Source: Patella vulgata
Taxonomy: Eukaryota > Mollusca > Gastropoda > Patellidae
Reading direction: 5' to 3'
Assembly: GCF_932274485.2 (NCBI RefSeq)
Contig: NC_065881.2
Coordinates: forward strand, 12,000,613-12,064,612
DNA: 64,000 nt
The notes under the pieces are model-generated. The model saw only the letters and a list, made by a program, of their open reading frames with translations, did no database searches and was not told where the DNA came from. Every line of letters begins with the position of its first letter. Positions within the stretch are counted from its first letter, which is position 1. Position numbers and translations under genes: made by a program. Shown here piece after piece: positions 45,251 through 55,958 of the stretch.

Positions 45251-45629
45251 AGTTACAATTTCATATTTTTAAGTTATATTTTTAAAATGTATTAAAATAA
45301 AGCCCTAAAATAGATGGTATCTATAAACAGTCCTACCTTGTTAAAGAATAATCCCATTAATCCTATAATTCACTATTGCCAGTTGAGAAATTGGCAAAAA
45401 TATCATTTTCATCTTCAAATTCAAACGTTTGAAGATAGCTACTCCATGGTGGAGAATAGAAAACAAGGGAGGTAATTGGGAGGTAATTGTGTTATTATTT
45501 CCGGTGTAAATGAGTTTTAAGTGTGAGAATGCCACCTATGATCGTATAACAGTGAGTTGACAACCTATTGAGCAAAACACATAGAAATAATTATGTTTTG
45601 ACTTTCTTAGAAAATATGAAATTGTAACT
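45251..45629. mobile_element. MITE-D, with TTAA flanks
   Basis: Inverted ends AGTTACAATTTCATATTTT and AAAATATGAAATTGTAACT. TTAA lies immediately outside on both sides (45247-45250, 45630-45633). Its right third recurs at 52846-52957. Confidence 0.75.
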
Positions 45630-45636
45630 TTAAGTT

Positions 45637-45838
45637 TTGTGTGGTTTCAATCCCTGGTGTGAGCGTATGTGGCTTGGAGATAGGGGCGCCTTTTCAACCT
45701 CGTGGGTTTACTCCGGGTACTCCGGTTTCCTCCCACAGCAAAGGCCCCTGTCCGTGTGCTAAGATCATTAAAATGAAAATAAGACTTGTCTGCGATATCA
45801 CCTTCGGTAGAAGCGGACGTTAAACACTAAGTACAACA
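45637..45838 (+). mobile_element. SINE-3 copy
   Basis: B-box-like GTGGTTTCAATCCC, the shared core TCCGGGTACTCCGGTTTCC, then a different 3' segment GATATCACCTTCGGTAGAAG and GCGGACGTTAAACAC. Distinct from SINE-2 but related in head and core. Confidence 0.75.
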
Positions 45839-45846
45839 ACATAAGG

Positions 45847-46210
45847 TTAGGGTAAAGGTTTAAATGTATCAGAAACAAAGTATATGTTTTTATGAAATAA
45901 TTCCATCGTTTTATATTTTGTAATATTCAGATTTTTGTTCATATATAATATCTGTTCGGCTATTTCTAATTTGTCTAAATTCTCGTTATATATTTTATGC
46001 CAACTTGCAAATAATTGTTTATAGAAGTATGATAAGGTTTTAATCTGCTGTGGATCGTAATTTGCAGACATCAAGATTAATGGATTGTAAGGATGTACAC
46101 TTAGGATCATTAAATTTACCCAAAGTTGATTATTTCTGTATAGAAATTTCTTTATCTAAAATAAAAGATTTACACATGATATGTTCATGAATATTAATCA
46201 TCTTTAGACC
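45847..46210 (-). pseudogene. LINE reverse transcriptase, C-terminal side remnant
   Basis: The minus-strand frame ends with a FYKQLFASWHKI and EQILYMNKNLNI pattern, typical of the region after the polymerase domain in L1/Tx1-type LINE ORF2. It is decayed, and interrupted upstream by the 46.2-47.38 kb insertion. Confidence 0.55.
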
Positions 46211-47384
46211 ATTATTCTTGAGTGTCATTTAGCAATTGAGCACATTAAAAAAACACAACACAATTTATATGGAAAAACAATCACTGGTTTATACATATTA
46301 GGGTGACCCACCATAAATAAATATCTCCAAATATCTCGACAATTACGCCACAATATTTATATATATGCCAAGCCTCAAATCAGTTTCACACACTTATAGT
46401 CACTAAATAAACGATCATGTTGTACTTAATTAGCTATGACCATTAATCATCTATAAATAATAGACTGAAAACTGGTTCCAAATGTCGTCTATAACATCCA
46501 GACACTTTTGAGTAAAAGATAGGTTACGTGCCCTTGTTTTGAAATTAGTCTCGCTTAACCAGTCTATCGACCATCCTACGTCTGATTGACAGGTCGGGAT
46601 AATCAAGACTACTTTTTTTACGAAACATAACAGAAAGCTAGAACAAGAAATTGAATTTAGAAATAAACACTTTAGACAACTCACGAATTGTTTTAAGAAA
46701 CTTGTAAAAGTAAAATGAAACTACTGCTAGTATCATGTTCCTGCTAACGAAAGTGATTCAGAGATATTATTTGTACTAAACCAAAAGATGCCGCTCTTAA
46801 CGGTACAGTTAATGATTAAAAAATAAAACAAACGTAATTTCTAAAGCTGCTGTAATAACCAAGAAGTTAAATTTTACTGCTATTCAAAATCGTCAACAAT
46901 AGATTTTTTACGGCCGTAATAGTTGATATATTTGTAGAGAATTGCACATGCCATGGCTATTTATCGACTCAAAGAGAGTGCGGGGTAGTCAGAAATCAGT
47001 TCGAGACACGCAACTGAAGCGTGCACATTTAGCCGTGTCGAGACCAACTTTCTGTAGAGTGCACGGGTCATCCTATATCATATATACGAGGGGTGATTGA
47101 CAAGTAGTGAGCCTCGATTGGAAAACCTGGCAACACAATGATACCACGTTTTGCACGTGCACTATTATGTTCCTCGGGCTCTGTCACAAACTTTCATCAC
47201 ATTCGTTTAAACTGTTTGGATGTGACAGGTCATAACAATCAAGTAGGGTCTGTTGTTATCAGAAAATGGACCATATCGAGGCGAGAGCTGTGCTTGATAA
47301 CAACAAGATGATACTTGTCGAAACGTCGTGCTATATGTGCAAACCAGTGATTGTTTCTCAATATAAATTGTGTATAGGACATTT
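46211..47384. mobile_element. Composite insertion bounded by PLE terminal modules
   Basis: Left arm 46215-46310 (CAACACAATTTATATGG, CAATCACTGGTTTA) and right arm 47290-47380 (hairpin, then CCAGTGATTG and AATATAAATTGTG) are inverted relative to each other. Between them are a mariner fragment and about 770 bases of unassigned sequence. The whole interrupts a LINE remnant. Confidence 0.6.
47085..47289 (+). mobile_element. mariner 5' fragment
   Basis: TACGAGGGGTGATTGACAAG is a characteristic mariner terminal repeat. About 180 bases on, ATGGACCATATCGAGGCGAG gives MDHIEARAV, resembling a mariner transposase start. The sequence then switches abruptly to a PLE terminal hairpin. The rest of the transposase is gone. 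Confidence 0.65.
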
Positions 47385-47530
47385 TATTTAATTTATCAAT
47401 TATAGATTCTTGGGTATATAAACATTGCAGTAGGTAGGATATTTTTGACAAGCCAAATGTTTTGATTATTAAAATTTTCCCACTTAATGTAAAATTTGTT
47501 TTAGTCTCCATTTCCCTCATGCTGTACTTA
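47385..47530 (-). pseudogene. LINE reverse transcriptase remnant, upstream piece
   Basis: The minus-strand frame with LSGKILIIKTFGLSKISYLL matches the segment following the LINE reverse transcriptase palm. It is continuous in order with 45847-46210 once the insertion is discounted. Confidence 0.6.
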
Positions 47531-47557
47531 GTTTGTCTAATATTTTGTCTAAATTAA

Positions 47558-47937
47558 AGATACATTATGGGAGATTAGATAAAGAGCTGGTAGTTCTCAC
47601 TATAATAGTTAAAAACTAGATACTGTAAAGGGAATTTGCTGAAAATTTCAGTCAAATTGATCCACTATGAATCGAGAATTAAGCGATTGAAATTTCGGCC
47701 TAGCCCCGATCATTATTACTAAAGTCGGTACGATAAAAAAAAAATAGTCTCGATTATCCATTTCATGATTAAATCAGGAATAAAAGTTAAGCAACAAATC
47801 GGATCATAATCCAATAAATATCGCAGACTAACCTTGACATCGGGAGTTAAGTATGGTCTGGATAAGTTATTTAATGTCTAATTAATAATTTAGATAACAT
47901 TTCAGGCTAGGCAGATTTAGCTCTTGCATAATGTATG
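47558..47937 (+). mobile_element. MITE-B, near full length
   Basis: TTAA then AGATACATTATGGGAGATTA at the left. Right end GCATAATGTATGT followed by TTTAG. A small deletion precedes the right end. Confidence 0.85.
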
Positions 47938-48116
47938 TTTTAGATTATTTTGATAATCTTTGTCTGAAGAAAAAAAAATTGCCGAAAATCTTGATAGCTG
48001 TAGTGTTTAATGTTAGATAAATTGATTTAAGAACAGACTTCAAGGTCTTTATGTTAGAATTCAAATTATAAGCTTCTGTTTTAGCTAAGTTAAACGATTA
48101 AACCAAGATTAATTTA

Positions 48117-48622
48117 AAGTAGCTAAGTCTCTAAGTCAGTATCATCCAAAACCTTCGACAATGAAAACACGAATTATTTGTCAATTTTAATCAACATTGG
48201 TGTTGTGATCTTACCGGGAAAAGATGGGCTTCTGATATTCAATATTTATGACAAAATAAACATTTTACGATTGGTACACGAATCGTGTACCATGATGCGT
48301 TTAAGTGCAATTTGTAACAAACCACTCGGAAGAACGAGGTTAGACCTATTTCACAAGTCATGTCAAACGGTGACCCCATATTCTTATCTGGAGAGCATGT
48401 GCAATAAATACTATCAGTGTAGACTGGAATAACCAGGCGCTAGAGACTGACATTCGATTGAGACTTCTGGCGTATTTCGCCGAACATAACTGCTTTGAAA
48501 TTAGAGTAAAAACGGAAACGATGAATGTAAATCAGTTTATTTACATTCATATTACATTATTATATATGTTGCGACCCATTTGTGTCAATTTGTAGGTCCC
48601 AAATATTAACGATTTAGCTCCT
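48117..48622 (-). mobile_element. MITE-A, full length
   Basis: TTAA on both sides (48113-48116, 48623-48626). Begins AGTAGCTAAGTCTCTAAGTC, ends GATTTAGCTCCT. Confidence 0.85.
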
Positions 48623-48674
48623 TTAAATTGTTTTAAAACATCTATGAGTTGCCTATCTGACTTATAGTCATTTA

Positions 48675-48723
48675 ATAGGTTAGCAAGCCAATGTCTTACA
48701 CCCACTGAGCCACTGTGGCTCCA
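48675..48723 (-). mobile_element. SINE-1 head remnant
   Basis: GCAAGCCAATGTCTTACACC then CACTGAGCCACTGTGGCTCC, the complement of the tRNA-like head. Confidence 0.65.
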
Positions 48724-48943
48724 AGGAGTTATAATGATGACAAGGAAAGTTGATTACATTATAGAGTAAACAGTGGTAATTGGTCTCGGTAGTGAAATAA
48801 TTATGATTTAATACAAACCAATATAAATAAAGAACTATCTACATCTACATACAGAATGTAATGATAAACATGGGGGCTATTACACAACCAACACAGAATG
48901 TAACAAAACACGTTAGTCACATATATCGGTTCTGATATTTTAC

Positions 48944-49221
48944 TTTTCCGACGTGGTTTCCCCTTGTCAGTGGTGCAGAACGGAGGGCCTGACAAGGACA
49001 GCTGTCTAGTCCTTCGGATGATACGGAAAACCGAGGTCCCGTGTATACATTGGAATGCACGTAAAAAATCCCTTGGCAGTTGGAATTCGATATAAGAGTA
49101 GGCGATAGTGCCGCTGCCCGGGCAAAATTTCCCTCATAGCACACTGTATGGCGTATGCCCGTCTTCATTAGCCCAGTATAGGAGCACAAGAGTAGGACGT
49201 TAAACCCCATTTCATTTCATT
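48944..49221 (+). mobile_element. SINE-1, 5'-truncated, with target duplication
   Basis: Flanked by TCTGATATTTTAC at 48931-48943 and 49222-49234, a 13-bp duplication. The truncated 5' end fits LINE-type reverse transcription. The insertion lies in a roughly 60-base tandem duplication (CAACCAACACAGAATGTA). Confidence 0.9.
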
Positions 49222-49584
49222 TCTGATATTTTACACAACCAACACAGAATGTAGCAAAACACGTGGTGGTCATGTATATCCGTTCTGGTATTTGTAACAG
49301 CCTTCAATATCAACATTAACAAAACTTTTATACAAGGGAAATTTTACATAATAAAAACATAATTGGGGTGCAGAACGTAGAAAAGCGAGACGTTAACCCA
49401 CATTTTGTTTTAATATTGCCTTTAATAAATAACATTTTATATCCTGTAATATGTATCTTTCGTAGACCGACTTCACAATAAATATACACGAAAATCTCGA
49501 GAGTCTACTCAATAAGAATAAAATTATATTAGCAAACTAGAACAGGTTTTAAATGGGCACTAAATTTAAACAGGCAGTATGTAA

Positions 49585-49675
49585 GAGTATACAGGTCACA
49601 ATTCTATGGAATACAATTACTGCTTATTACTGAGCGACGTTTCGACTAGGCTTCTCTAGTCATTATCAAGCTATG
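49585..49675. mobile_element. PLE terminal module, left arm only
   Basis: GTATACAGGTCACAATTCTA, TACAATTACTGCTTATTACT and the ACGTTTCGACTAGG hairpin, as at 12904-13030. The following SINE-1 takes the place of the right arm. Confidence 0.7.
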
Positions 49676-49682
49676 ATAAATG

Positions 49683-50054
49683 AAAATGAAATGAAATGGG
49701 GTTTAACGTCCTACTGTTCTGCTCCTGTACTGGGCTAATGAAGACGGGCATACGCCATACAGTGTGCTATGAGGGAAATTTTGCCCGGGCAGTGGCACTA
49801 TCGCCTACTCTTATATCGAATTCCAACTGCCAGGGGATCTTTTACGTGCATTCCAATATATACACGGGACCTCGGTTTTTCGTCTCATCCGAAGGACTAG
49901 ACAGCTGTCCTTGTCAGGCCCTCCGTTCTGCACCACTGACAAGAGGAAACCACGTCGGAAAATCTGGGTGAACTTTCTTGGCCAATGCAGGGATCGAACA
50001 CCCGACCTCCAGGCTAGCGAGCCAGCGTCTTAACCACCTAGCCATCGTGGCTCC
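49683..50054 (-). mobile_element. SINE-1, full length, same variant as 13037-13261
   Basis: Complete to GCCATCGTGGCTCC. It sits at the same offset from a PLE module as the truncated copy at 13 kb. Confidence 0.9.
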
Positions 50055-50340
50055 ATAAAAAATGAAAATATGACAGGACAATATATACATGTACACAACA
50101 ATACTTAGTCAATGCTGACAAACAAGCGATCTCCCTTAATTACGTGTACTTAAAGGTATTCTAATTTAATAAAGGCTAATAGGAACATTCAATAATACCA
50201 ATTAACCTAAAAATTGACTAATTGATTAATGGATAAGTGTTGTGGAGTATATACAATAATTAGTAGGTTTTAATAATGACAAACGTTGAAAGAAAATGAA
50301 ATTTGATAAAGTGTTATGAACGACCCCTTTCACTGAAATA
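50055..50340. other. No element recognised
   Basis: AT-rich sequence between a SINE-1 and the PLE remnant. Confidence 0.4.
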
Positions 50341-50770
50341 AACTCAAACCATTAATGAATAGATTGTTGTGGAGTATTTACAACGATTTGATGAGGTTTT
50401 AATAATGACAACATCCCAAGAAGATGAGATTTGATTGGTTTTGGATACACAAACATCGAGGAAGGGTAGTTGGTTATCATTTTCGGTTTCCATTGTGAAT
50501 TTTATACGTGGGTGTTGCCTGTTGAGGTGTTGTAACAGCGTTTCTGGATCGTTGTTTGATAATAACAAAGGTATCACCCACTTACCTAAAGAAGCATGTT
50601 GGGGTAATGGTGGACGTTTGAAGCGCCTTCTCTTCTAAATCAGTTAAGAATATTTCTGAAATTAAAGGGGAGAGGGGGCTTCCCATGGGTAATCCATTGG
50701 TCTGTTCGTAAAAATCGTCACCCCAGGAGAAATATGTTGAATTGATGCATCGTTTCAACAGGAGTATGAT
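50341..50770 (-). pseudogene. PLE-1 reverse transcriptase, downstream part (broken)
   Basis: Minus-strand frames read FYEQTNGLPMGSPLSPL, a Penelope-type reverse transcriptase signature, and later NDNQLPFLDVCV. The element is interrupted at 50770 by PLE-2. Its upstream part resumes at 52390. It is a decayed copy with several breaks. Confidence 0.8.
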
Positions 50771-50989
50771 ATAAAACACACAAACTTATATGGAAAGCAA
50801 TCACTGGGTTTATTTCACACTACGTTTCAACAAGTTCCTCTTGTCGTTCTCAAGTGAGTAATGACAGTATAATAGCAAGAGAAATCAAATATATACCACA
50901 AGGTGACAAAAACAATAATTAGAATTACTATGTGAATCCATCACAGGGCTGACAAACAGAGCCGTAATAACAAGGTGAATAGCAAGAGA

Positions 50990-51269
50990 GAGAGAGAGAG
51001 AGAGAGAGATGGGGTTTAACGTCCACTCGACACAAACTAGGTCATTTCGGGACTAACATATGGTTTAATTTTATTTACATAATTCGCTTGCGCGTAGGGG
51101 TCTTTAGCAGTGGGAGGAAACCGGAGGACCCGGAGAAAACCCACGAGGTTGGACAGGCGACCCTACTCCTTGCCACGTACAACCGGGGATTCGAAACCAC
51201 GCCAGTCGACTCAATGACAGACTTTTTGATACAGCGCGCGCACGCTAACCATTCAGCCATCCACCCCCC
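50990..51269 (-). mobile_element. SINE-2, full length, inserted in PLE-2
   Basis: Flanked by GAATAGCAAGAG (50978-50989, 51270-51281), a 12-bp duplication. It merges with the GA tail on the left. Confidence 0.9.
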
Positions 51270-51591
51270 GAATAGCAAGAGAAATCAAATATATACCACA
51301 AGGTGACAAAAACAATAACTAATATGAAACCATCAAAGGCTAATAAAAAGTACAATAATAACATTACAAAATAAACATTGAGGATATTGATTAAAAATTA
51401 ATTAGAATTACTATGTGAATCCATCACAAGGCTCACAAACAGAGCCGTAATAACAAGGTGAACATCAAAGATATTGGTTAAGGATTAATTAATTAAGATA
51501 TGAATCCATCTAAGGGGTAATGAACAGAGCTGTAATAACATAACAAAATGGACATCTGCGTTATGATATCTTAATGAATCCTTAATTAAAA

Positions 51592-51900
51592 TTAAGGATT
51601 AATTAAGATATCATAACACCTTGGGAGATTTAATCCCTCGTCTCTATTCAGTTCAGGTTTAAATCTCTTGATTTGGATGGCTTCTTGTAGTTTTCTGGAT
51701 TTCTTATTATGAAGCTGATAGTTTAATACTTGGACTTCAGAATAGTTGACTTGGTGGCGTTTGTTTAGTTTCAGGTGTTCATAAACAGCGGAGTTGTTGT
51801 CTGGGCTTCTCGATTGATGTTGTTTCAACCTCTTAACTAGTGGGCATTTGGTTTCACCGATGTATCTCTTCGAACAGGAACACGTGATTTGGTCACGCAG
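51592..51900 (-). pseudogene. GIY-YIG endonuclease region of PLE-2
   Basis: The minus-strand reading shows RYIGETKCPLVKRLKQH, then AVYEHLKLNKRH and LNRDEGLNLPRCYD, a pattern of the C-terminal GIY-YIG nuclease of Penelope-like elements. This nuclease nicks the target for reverse transcription. The upstream region is decayed, so the copy is not functional. Confidence 0.85.
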
Positions 51901-52389
51901 CCCTTGGGTTGTTTACCTGTTGAGGATTCCGTCTTTCCATTGGCACCAAGGATATCTTTTAGAGTTTTACCAGTTTTGAAGAAGACAATGATACCGATTT
52001 CTTTGAGGATCCTTCTTATCTTGTAAGATATATTTCCTTGAAATGGTACTGAAATGGCTATCTGGAGATCTTCTTTAGGGGGTCGGGCATTGTTTCTATT
52101 GTTGATGGTTGATGTAATGGTTTTCTCAACGAGCTCTCTGGGGTACTGATTTAGATTAATAAATACATTCTTAATATGGTTTAACTCCTCTTCTAGGTGG
52201 TCATCACTGCAAATGTTGAGAGCCCGGTGAGTGAGGGTGGCGATGATCCCCTTTTTTGTTTCGAGTTGGTGGTTGAGAACGACAAGAGGAACTTGTTGAA
52301 ACGTAGTTTGAAATAAACCCAGTGATTGTTTTCCATATAAATTTGTGTGTTTTATATCATGTGCTCAGTTACTAAATGCCGTATTAGGA

Positions 52390-52845
52390 TTTCAACAGGA
52401 GTATGATGTTGTCTGTTGATAGGGAAGTCTCTAGTGGGTTGTTAAAACTATCTATGTGCTTGCGTAGAATCTTCAGAGAGAGAGAGAAATGGGGTTTAAC
52501 GTCCACTCGACACAAATTAGGTCATTTCGGGACTAACATACGGTTTAATTTTATTTTCATAATTCGCTTGCGCGTAGGAGTCTTTAGCAGTGGGAGGAAA
52601 CCGGAGGACCCGGAGAAAATCCACGGGGTTGGACAGGCGACCCTACTCCTTGCCACCTACAACCGGGGATTCGAAACCACGCCAGTCGACTCAATGACAG
52701 ACTTTATGATACAGCGCGCGCACGCTAACCATTCAGCCATCCAACCCCCCCAAGAATCTTCAGAGCCTCCTCCCTGGGTACATTTGTAAACAAATCTACA
52801 ACATCATATGAGACCATCCTCCCGGGGTTTTGAATATTTTTAAGT
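52390..52845 (-). pseudogene. PLE-1 reverse transcriptase, upstream part (broken)
   Basis: Minus-strand reading near 52845-52752 gives SYDVVDLFTNVPREEALKIL, the YDVxxLFTNVP signature of Penelope-type reverse transcriptase. Interrupted by a SINE-2 at 52479-52752. The first catalytic aspartate segment lies here; the rest is at 50341-50770. Confidence 0.8.
52479..52752 (-). mobile_element. SINE-2, full length, inserted in PLE-1
   Basis: Flanked by AGAATCTTCAGAG (52466-52478, 52753-52765), a 13-bp duplication. Confidence 0.9.
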
Positions 52846-52957
52846 GTGAGAAAGATAACCTATGACCGTATAATAGTGAGTTGACAACCTATTGAGCAAA
52901 AGACATAGAAATTATAATGTTTTGACTTTCTTAGAAAATATGAAATTGTAACTTTAA
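52846..52957. mobile_element. MITE-D right third
   Basis: Matches 45518-45633: GAGTTGACAACCTATTGAGC and TATGAAATTGTAACTTTAA. Confidence 0.75.
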
Positions 52958-53041
52958 GCAAGTTTTTATTCATATAGCTGTAAGTCCTAGATTTATAGCT
53001 TTTAATCTTAGCTTAGTACAACAATGTTAATAGAATACATA

Positions 53042-53617
53042 GTAAGAGAGAGAAATGGGGTTTAACGTCCACATGATACAAACTAGGTCACCTTGGGACT
53101 AACATACGGTTCAATTTTATTTCAATAATATGCTTGCATGTAAGGTTGTTTAGCAGAGGGGAGTTGAGAAAATGAAATGAAATGAAATGAAGTTTAACGT
53201 CCTACTGTTCTGCTCCTAACCTGTGCTAATGAAGACGAGCATACGCCATACAGTTTGCTATGAGGGAAATTTTGCCCGGACAGCGGCACTACGGCCTACT
53301 CTTATATCGAATTCCAACTGCCAAGGGATCTTTTACGTGCACGCCAATGTGTACACGGGACCTCGGTTTTTCGTGCCATCCGAACGACTAGACAGCTTTC
53401 CTTGTCAGCCCCTCCGTCCTGCATCACTGACAAGGGAGAACCACGCCGGAAAATCTGGATGCAGGGATCGAACACCCGACCTCCAGGCTAGCGAGCTAGC
53501 GTCTTACCCACTTAGCCACGTGATCCCCTGTGGGGCGGAGGTCCCAGAGAAAACCTAGTACTTGTCACGTACAAGCGCGCCACTTGACTCAATGACAGAC
53601 TTTATAATTTCACGCGG
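53042..53617 (-). mobile_element. SINE-2 interrupted by a SINE-1
   Basis: SINE-2 3' part (53042-53165) and head part (53527-53617) flank a complete SINE-1 of the same orientation, so the SINE-1 came later. Confidence 0.8.
53168..53526 (-). mobile_element. SINE-1, near full length, inserted in SINE-2
   Basis: (ATGAA)n tail, complete body with a short gap near the head, and head complement GCCACGTGATCCCC. Confidence 0.9.
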
Positions 53618-53790
53618 ATTAAGTTTGCCTGTCCAAGTTCGTGGGTTTTCTCCAGGTCCTCCGATTTCCTCCCACCGCTAAAGACCCCTAAACACAAGCG
53701 AATTAATGAAAGACAATTAAACCCTAGATTGTGATGAGTTGACATTAAACCCTCACCGCCCCCCCCCTCTCTCCTCCTCTCTCTCTCTCT
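53618..53790 (+). mobile_element. SINE-2, 3' two thirds
   Basis: GCCTGTCCAAGTTCGTGGG to GAGTTGACATTAAACCCT with C-run and CT tail, opposite in orientation to its neighbour. 53791-53990 contains a two-unit repeat (AAAACATAGCCTTGAACGTA). Confidence 0.85.
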
Positions 53791-53989
53791 CTGTTGGCCG
53801 AGAAAACATAGCCTTGAACGTAGATTAGCAAAAGTAATCTCTCTCTCTCTCTCCCTCTTCCAGTGTTGGACGAGGAAGTTTAGATGAGTCGGTTTGAAAA
53901 CATAGCCTTGAACGTAGGTTAGCCGAAGTAATCATTTAGAGTAATTTATTATAATTATGACTGATGAGTTGTCAGTTTACTTCATGGAT

Positions 53990-54048
53990 CTATGAATGAA
54001 TCAATGAATGAATGAATAAATCAATGAATGAATAAATGAATGAATGGT
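53990..54048. repeat. (AATG)n microsatellite, imperfect
   Basis: About fourteen AATG or AATC or AATA units. Confidence 0.9.
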
Positions 54049-54310
54049 TTGTAATAGTTCTGATTCTGGGTAAAGCTATAACCATACATACTCTATCAAT
54101 AACGCTTAATTCAGATAATGTCATTTATATCTGCTACAGGAATTCGCAATTTGTCTTAACCACAAGAAATAGATTAAATACTTATATACCGATTCCCTCT
54201 GCTACAGAAAAATCCCCATTTCTCTTAGCTGCCACAACTAGACTATATATTGACACAGAATAGTAGGACGTTAAGCCCCACTTTATTTCATTTCGTTTAT
54301 ATACCGATAT

Positions 54311-54524
54311 GGGGGTTGTTTGGCCGAATGGTTAGCACGTGCGCGCTGTATCATAAGGCCTGTTATTGAGTCAACTGGCGTGGTTTCGAATCCCCGGTTG
54401 TATGTGACAAGGAGTAGGGCTACCTGTCCAAACTCGTGGGTTTTCTCCGGGTCCTCCGGTTTCCCCCTCTGCTAAAGATCCCTACGCGCAAGCGAATTAT
54501 TGAAATAGTCGATTGGAGTTAAAC

Positions 54525-54559
<35 letters not shown>
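54311..54559 (+). mobile_element. SINE-2, full length
   Basis: Complete head, shortened 3' end and long CT tail. It faces an inverted SINE-2 at 54655-54893, and the flanks also carry inverted unique words (CCGATTCCCTCTGCTA at 54189 and TAGCAGAGGGTATCGG at 54616). Confidence 0.9.
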
Positions 54560-54563
<4 letters not shown>

Positions 54564-54640
54564 ATACGTATATAGTATATTTTTCGGAGGCTAACAAAAA
54601 TGGGGATTCCGTAATATAGCAGAGGGTATCGGTATATAAG

Positions 54641-54893
54641 AGAGAGAGAGAGAGAGAGAGAGAGGGTTTAACGTCCAATCGACACAGACTAGGTCATTTC
54701 GGGACTAACATATGGTTAGGTTTATTTCAATAATTCGCTAGCCCGTACGGGTCTTTAGCAGTGGGAGCAAATCGGTGGACCTGGAGAAACCCCACAAAGC
54801 TGGACAGGCGACCCAATCCCTTGTCACGTACAAGCGAGGAATCGAAACCCCGCCACTTGACTCCATGACAGACCTTATGATCAAGCGTTTACG
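54641..54893 (-). mobile_element. SINE-2 with GA tail
   Basis: GA tract then GGGTTTAACGTCCAATCG to the head region. The last bases of the head are displaced by a hAT-like element. Confidence 0.85.
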
Positions 54894-54901
54894 CGTTAAC
54901 A

Positions 54902-55212
54902 CAGTGATTCTCAACGTTTTTTACCAACAGCACACATGGAATACATGAAAATATAGCGGCACACCTGGCTAAATATATATGAAAAATATTTGAATTTGGA
55001 AAAATTCAAAAAGATGGTAAGTCAGACGGTATACAACCGTAGACCGAGACTAGTCATAAACACACAGAATGTCTCAAACTAAATAAAAACACAACTATGA
55101 ACTTAGCAGTAGACACCAATGAATACTCAATTGGGATCATATAGTTTTTCGCATTTTCTTAGTGTGCCGTGAAATTAGGAAGATCTCGCGGCACACTGGT
55201 TGAGAATCACTG
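54902..55212 (+). mobile_element. hAT-like element (family C), complete ends
   Basis: Starts CAGTGATTCTCAACG, ends GGTTGAGAATCACTG. Flanking octamers CGTTAACA and CCCTAACA agree at six of eight positions, an aged duplication. Confidence 0.8.
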
Positions 55213-55464
55213 CCCTAACAAATAGACTATAGACAGAATCACCCTGCTTCATGAATTCGCCATTTCTCTCAGCCAACCACAAATACAATACATATTTAAA
55301 GACCGATCAGTGAATGACATGTCACATGGGGTGAGAAAATTGTCATCATTGATAAGGGAAATGTCACCAAGAATGAGAGAAATGTCACTAGTATCACCAG
55401 AGTTGGGGGATGTCACCAGGGAATGCAATATCAGCGGTCACGACGCCCTCCTTTAATATAAACC
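55213..55464. other. Unassigned, with short ATGTCAC words
   Basis: Several AATGTCAC-type words between 55317 and 55430. No gene recognised. Confidence 0.35.
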
Positions 55465-55470
55465 AAACAT

Positions 55471-55849
55471 TTAAACATGCATTATACAAGAGCTAAATCT
55501 GCCTATTGCAGGTCTTTCTTTGGGCCTGAAATGTTTTCTAAAGTATTAACTGACCCAGGCCTTGATCAACTCTCGATGGCATCAGATTTCTCCGATATTA
55601 AATTGATTAGAATGGTTCAGCGATACTTTGATTTAATCAAATATGGAGAACCGAGATTTAGCTTCGATCAACCAGTACGATGGTTGAAATTATTGCACAC
55701 GTCTGTCAAACCTTCAAAGGCTAATATCTTCGCTTGCAATAGAGTAATTTGAATGAAATTTTCAAATTATTCATTTTACATCATCTACTTTCGAACTATT
55801 ATAGCAAGAATGGCTAGTTCTTTATCTAAATCTTACATAATGTATCTTT
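55471..55849 (-). mobile_element. MITE-B, full length, older subtype
   Basis: TTAA then ACATGCATTATAC at the left. Right end ACATAATGTATCT followed by TTAA. The 91-residue frame through it is an artefact. Confidence 0.8.
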
Positions 55850-55958
55850 AATTTACAAATAAGGTATTACCTACTCACTGTATAATCATCTTAGAAAACA
55901 AGATCACAAATATTTTAATTTCACAATCATCTTTGTTCCTTACTGCACAAACTCAAAT

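Larger units (their letters stand above)
50771..52389 (-). mobile_element. PLE-2, 5'-truncated Penelope-like element with inverted terminal modules
   Basis: Inserted in PLE-1 with an 18-bp duplication, TTTCAACAGGAGTATGAT (50753-50770 and 52390-52407). The left arm (50771-50870) and right arm (about 52270-52389) are inverted copies of the terminal module, an arrangement known for truncated Penelope elements. Between them on the minus strand are the stretch after the reverse transcriptase (52260-51950), the GIY-YIG region, and internal duplicates of AATAGCAAGAGAAATC and GTGAATCCATCACA segments. Confidence 0.85.

Noticed and set aside
49696-49971. Recurrent open frame with MKTGIRHTVCYEGNFA and NSNCQGIFYVH
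   Set aside because: Translation of the SINE-1 body in the minus sense. Every instance coincides with a SINE-1 copy.
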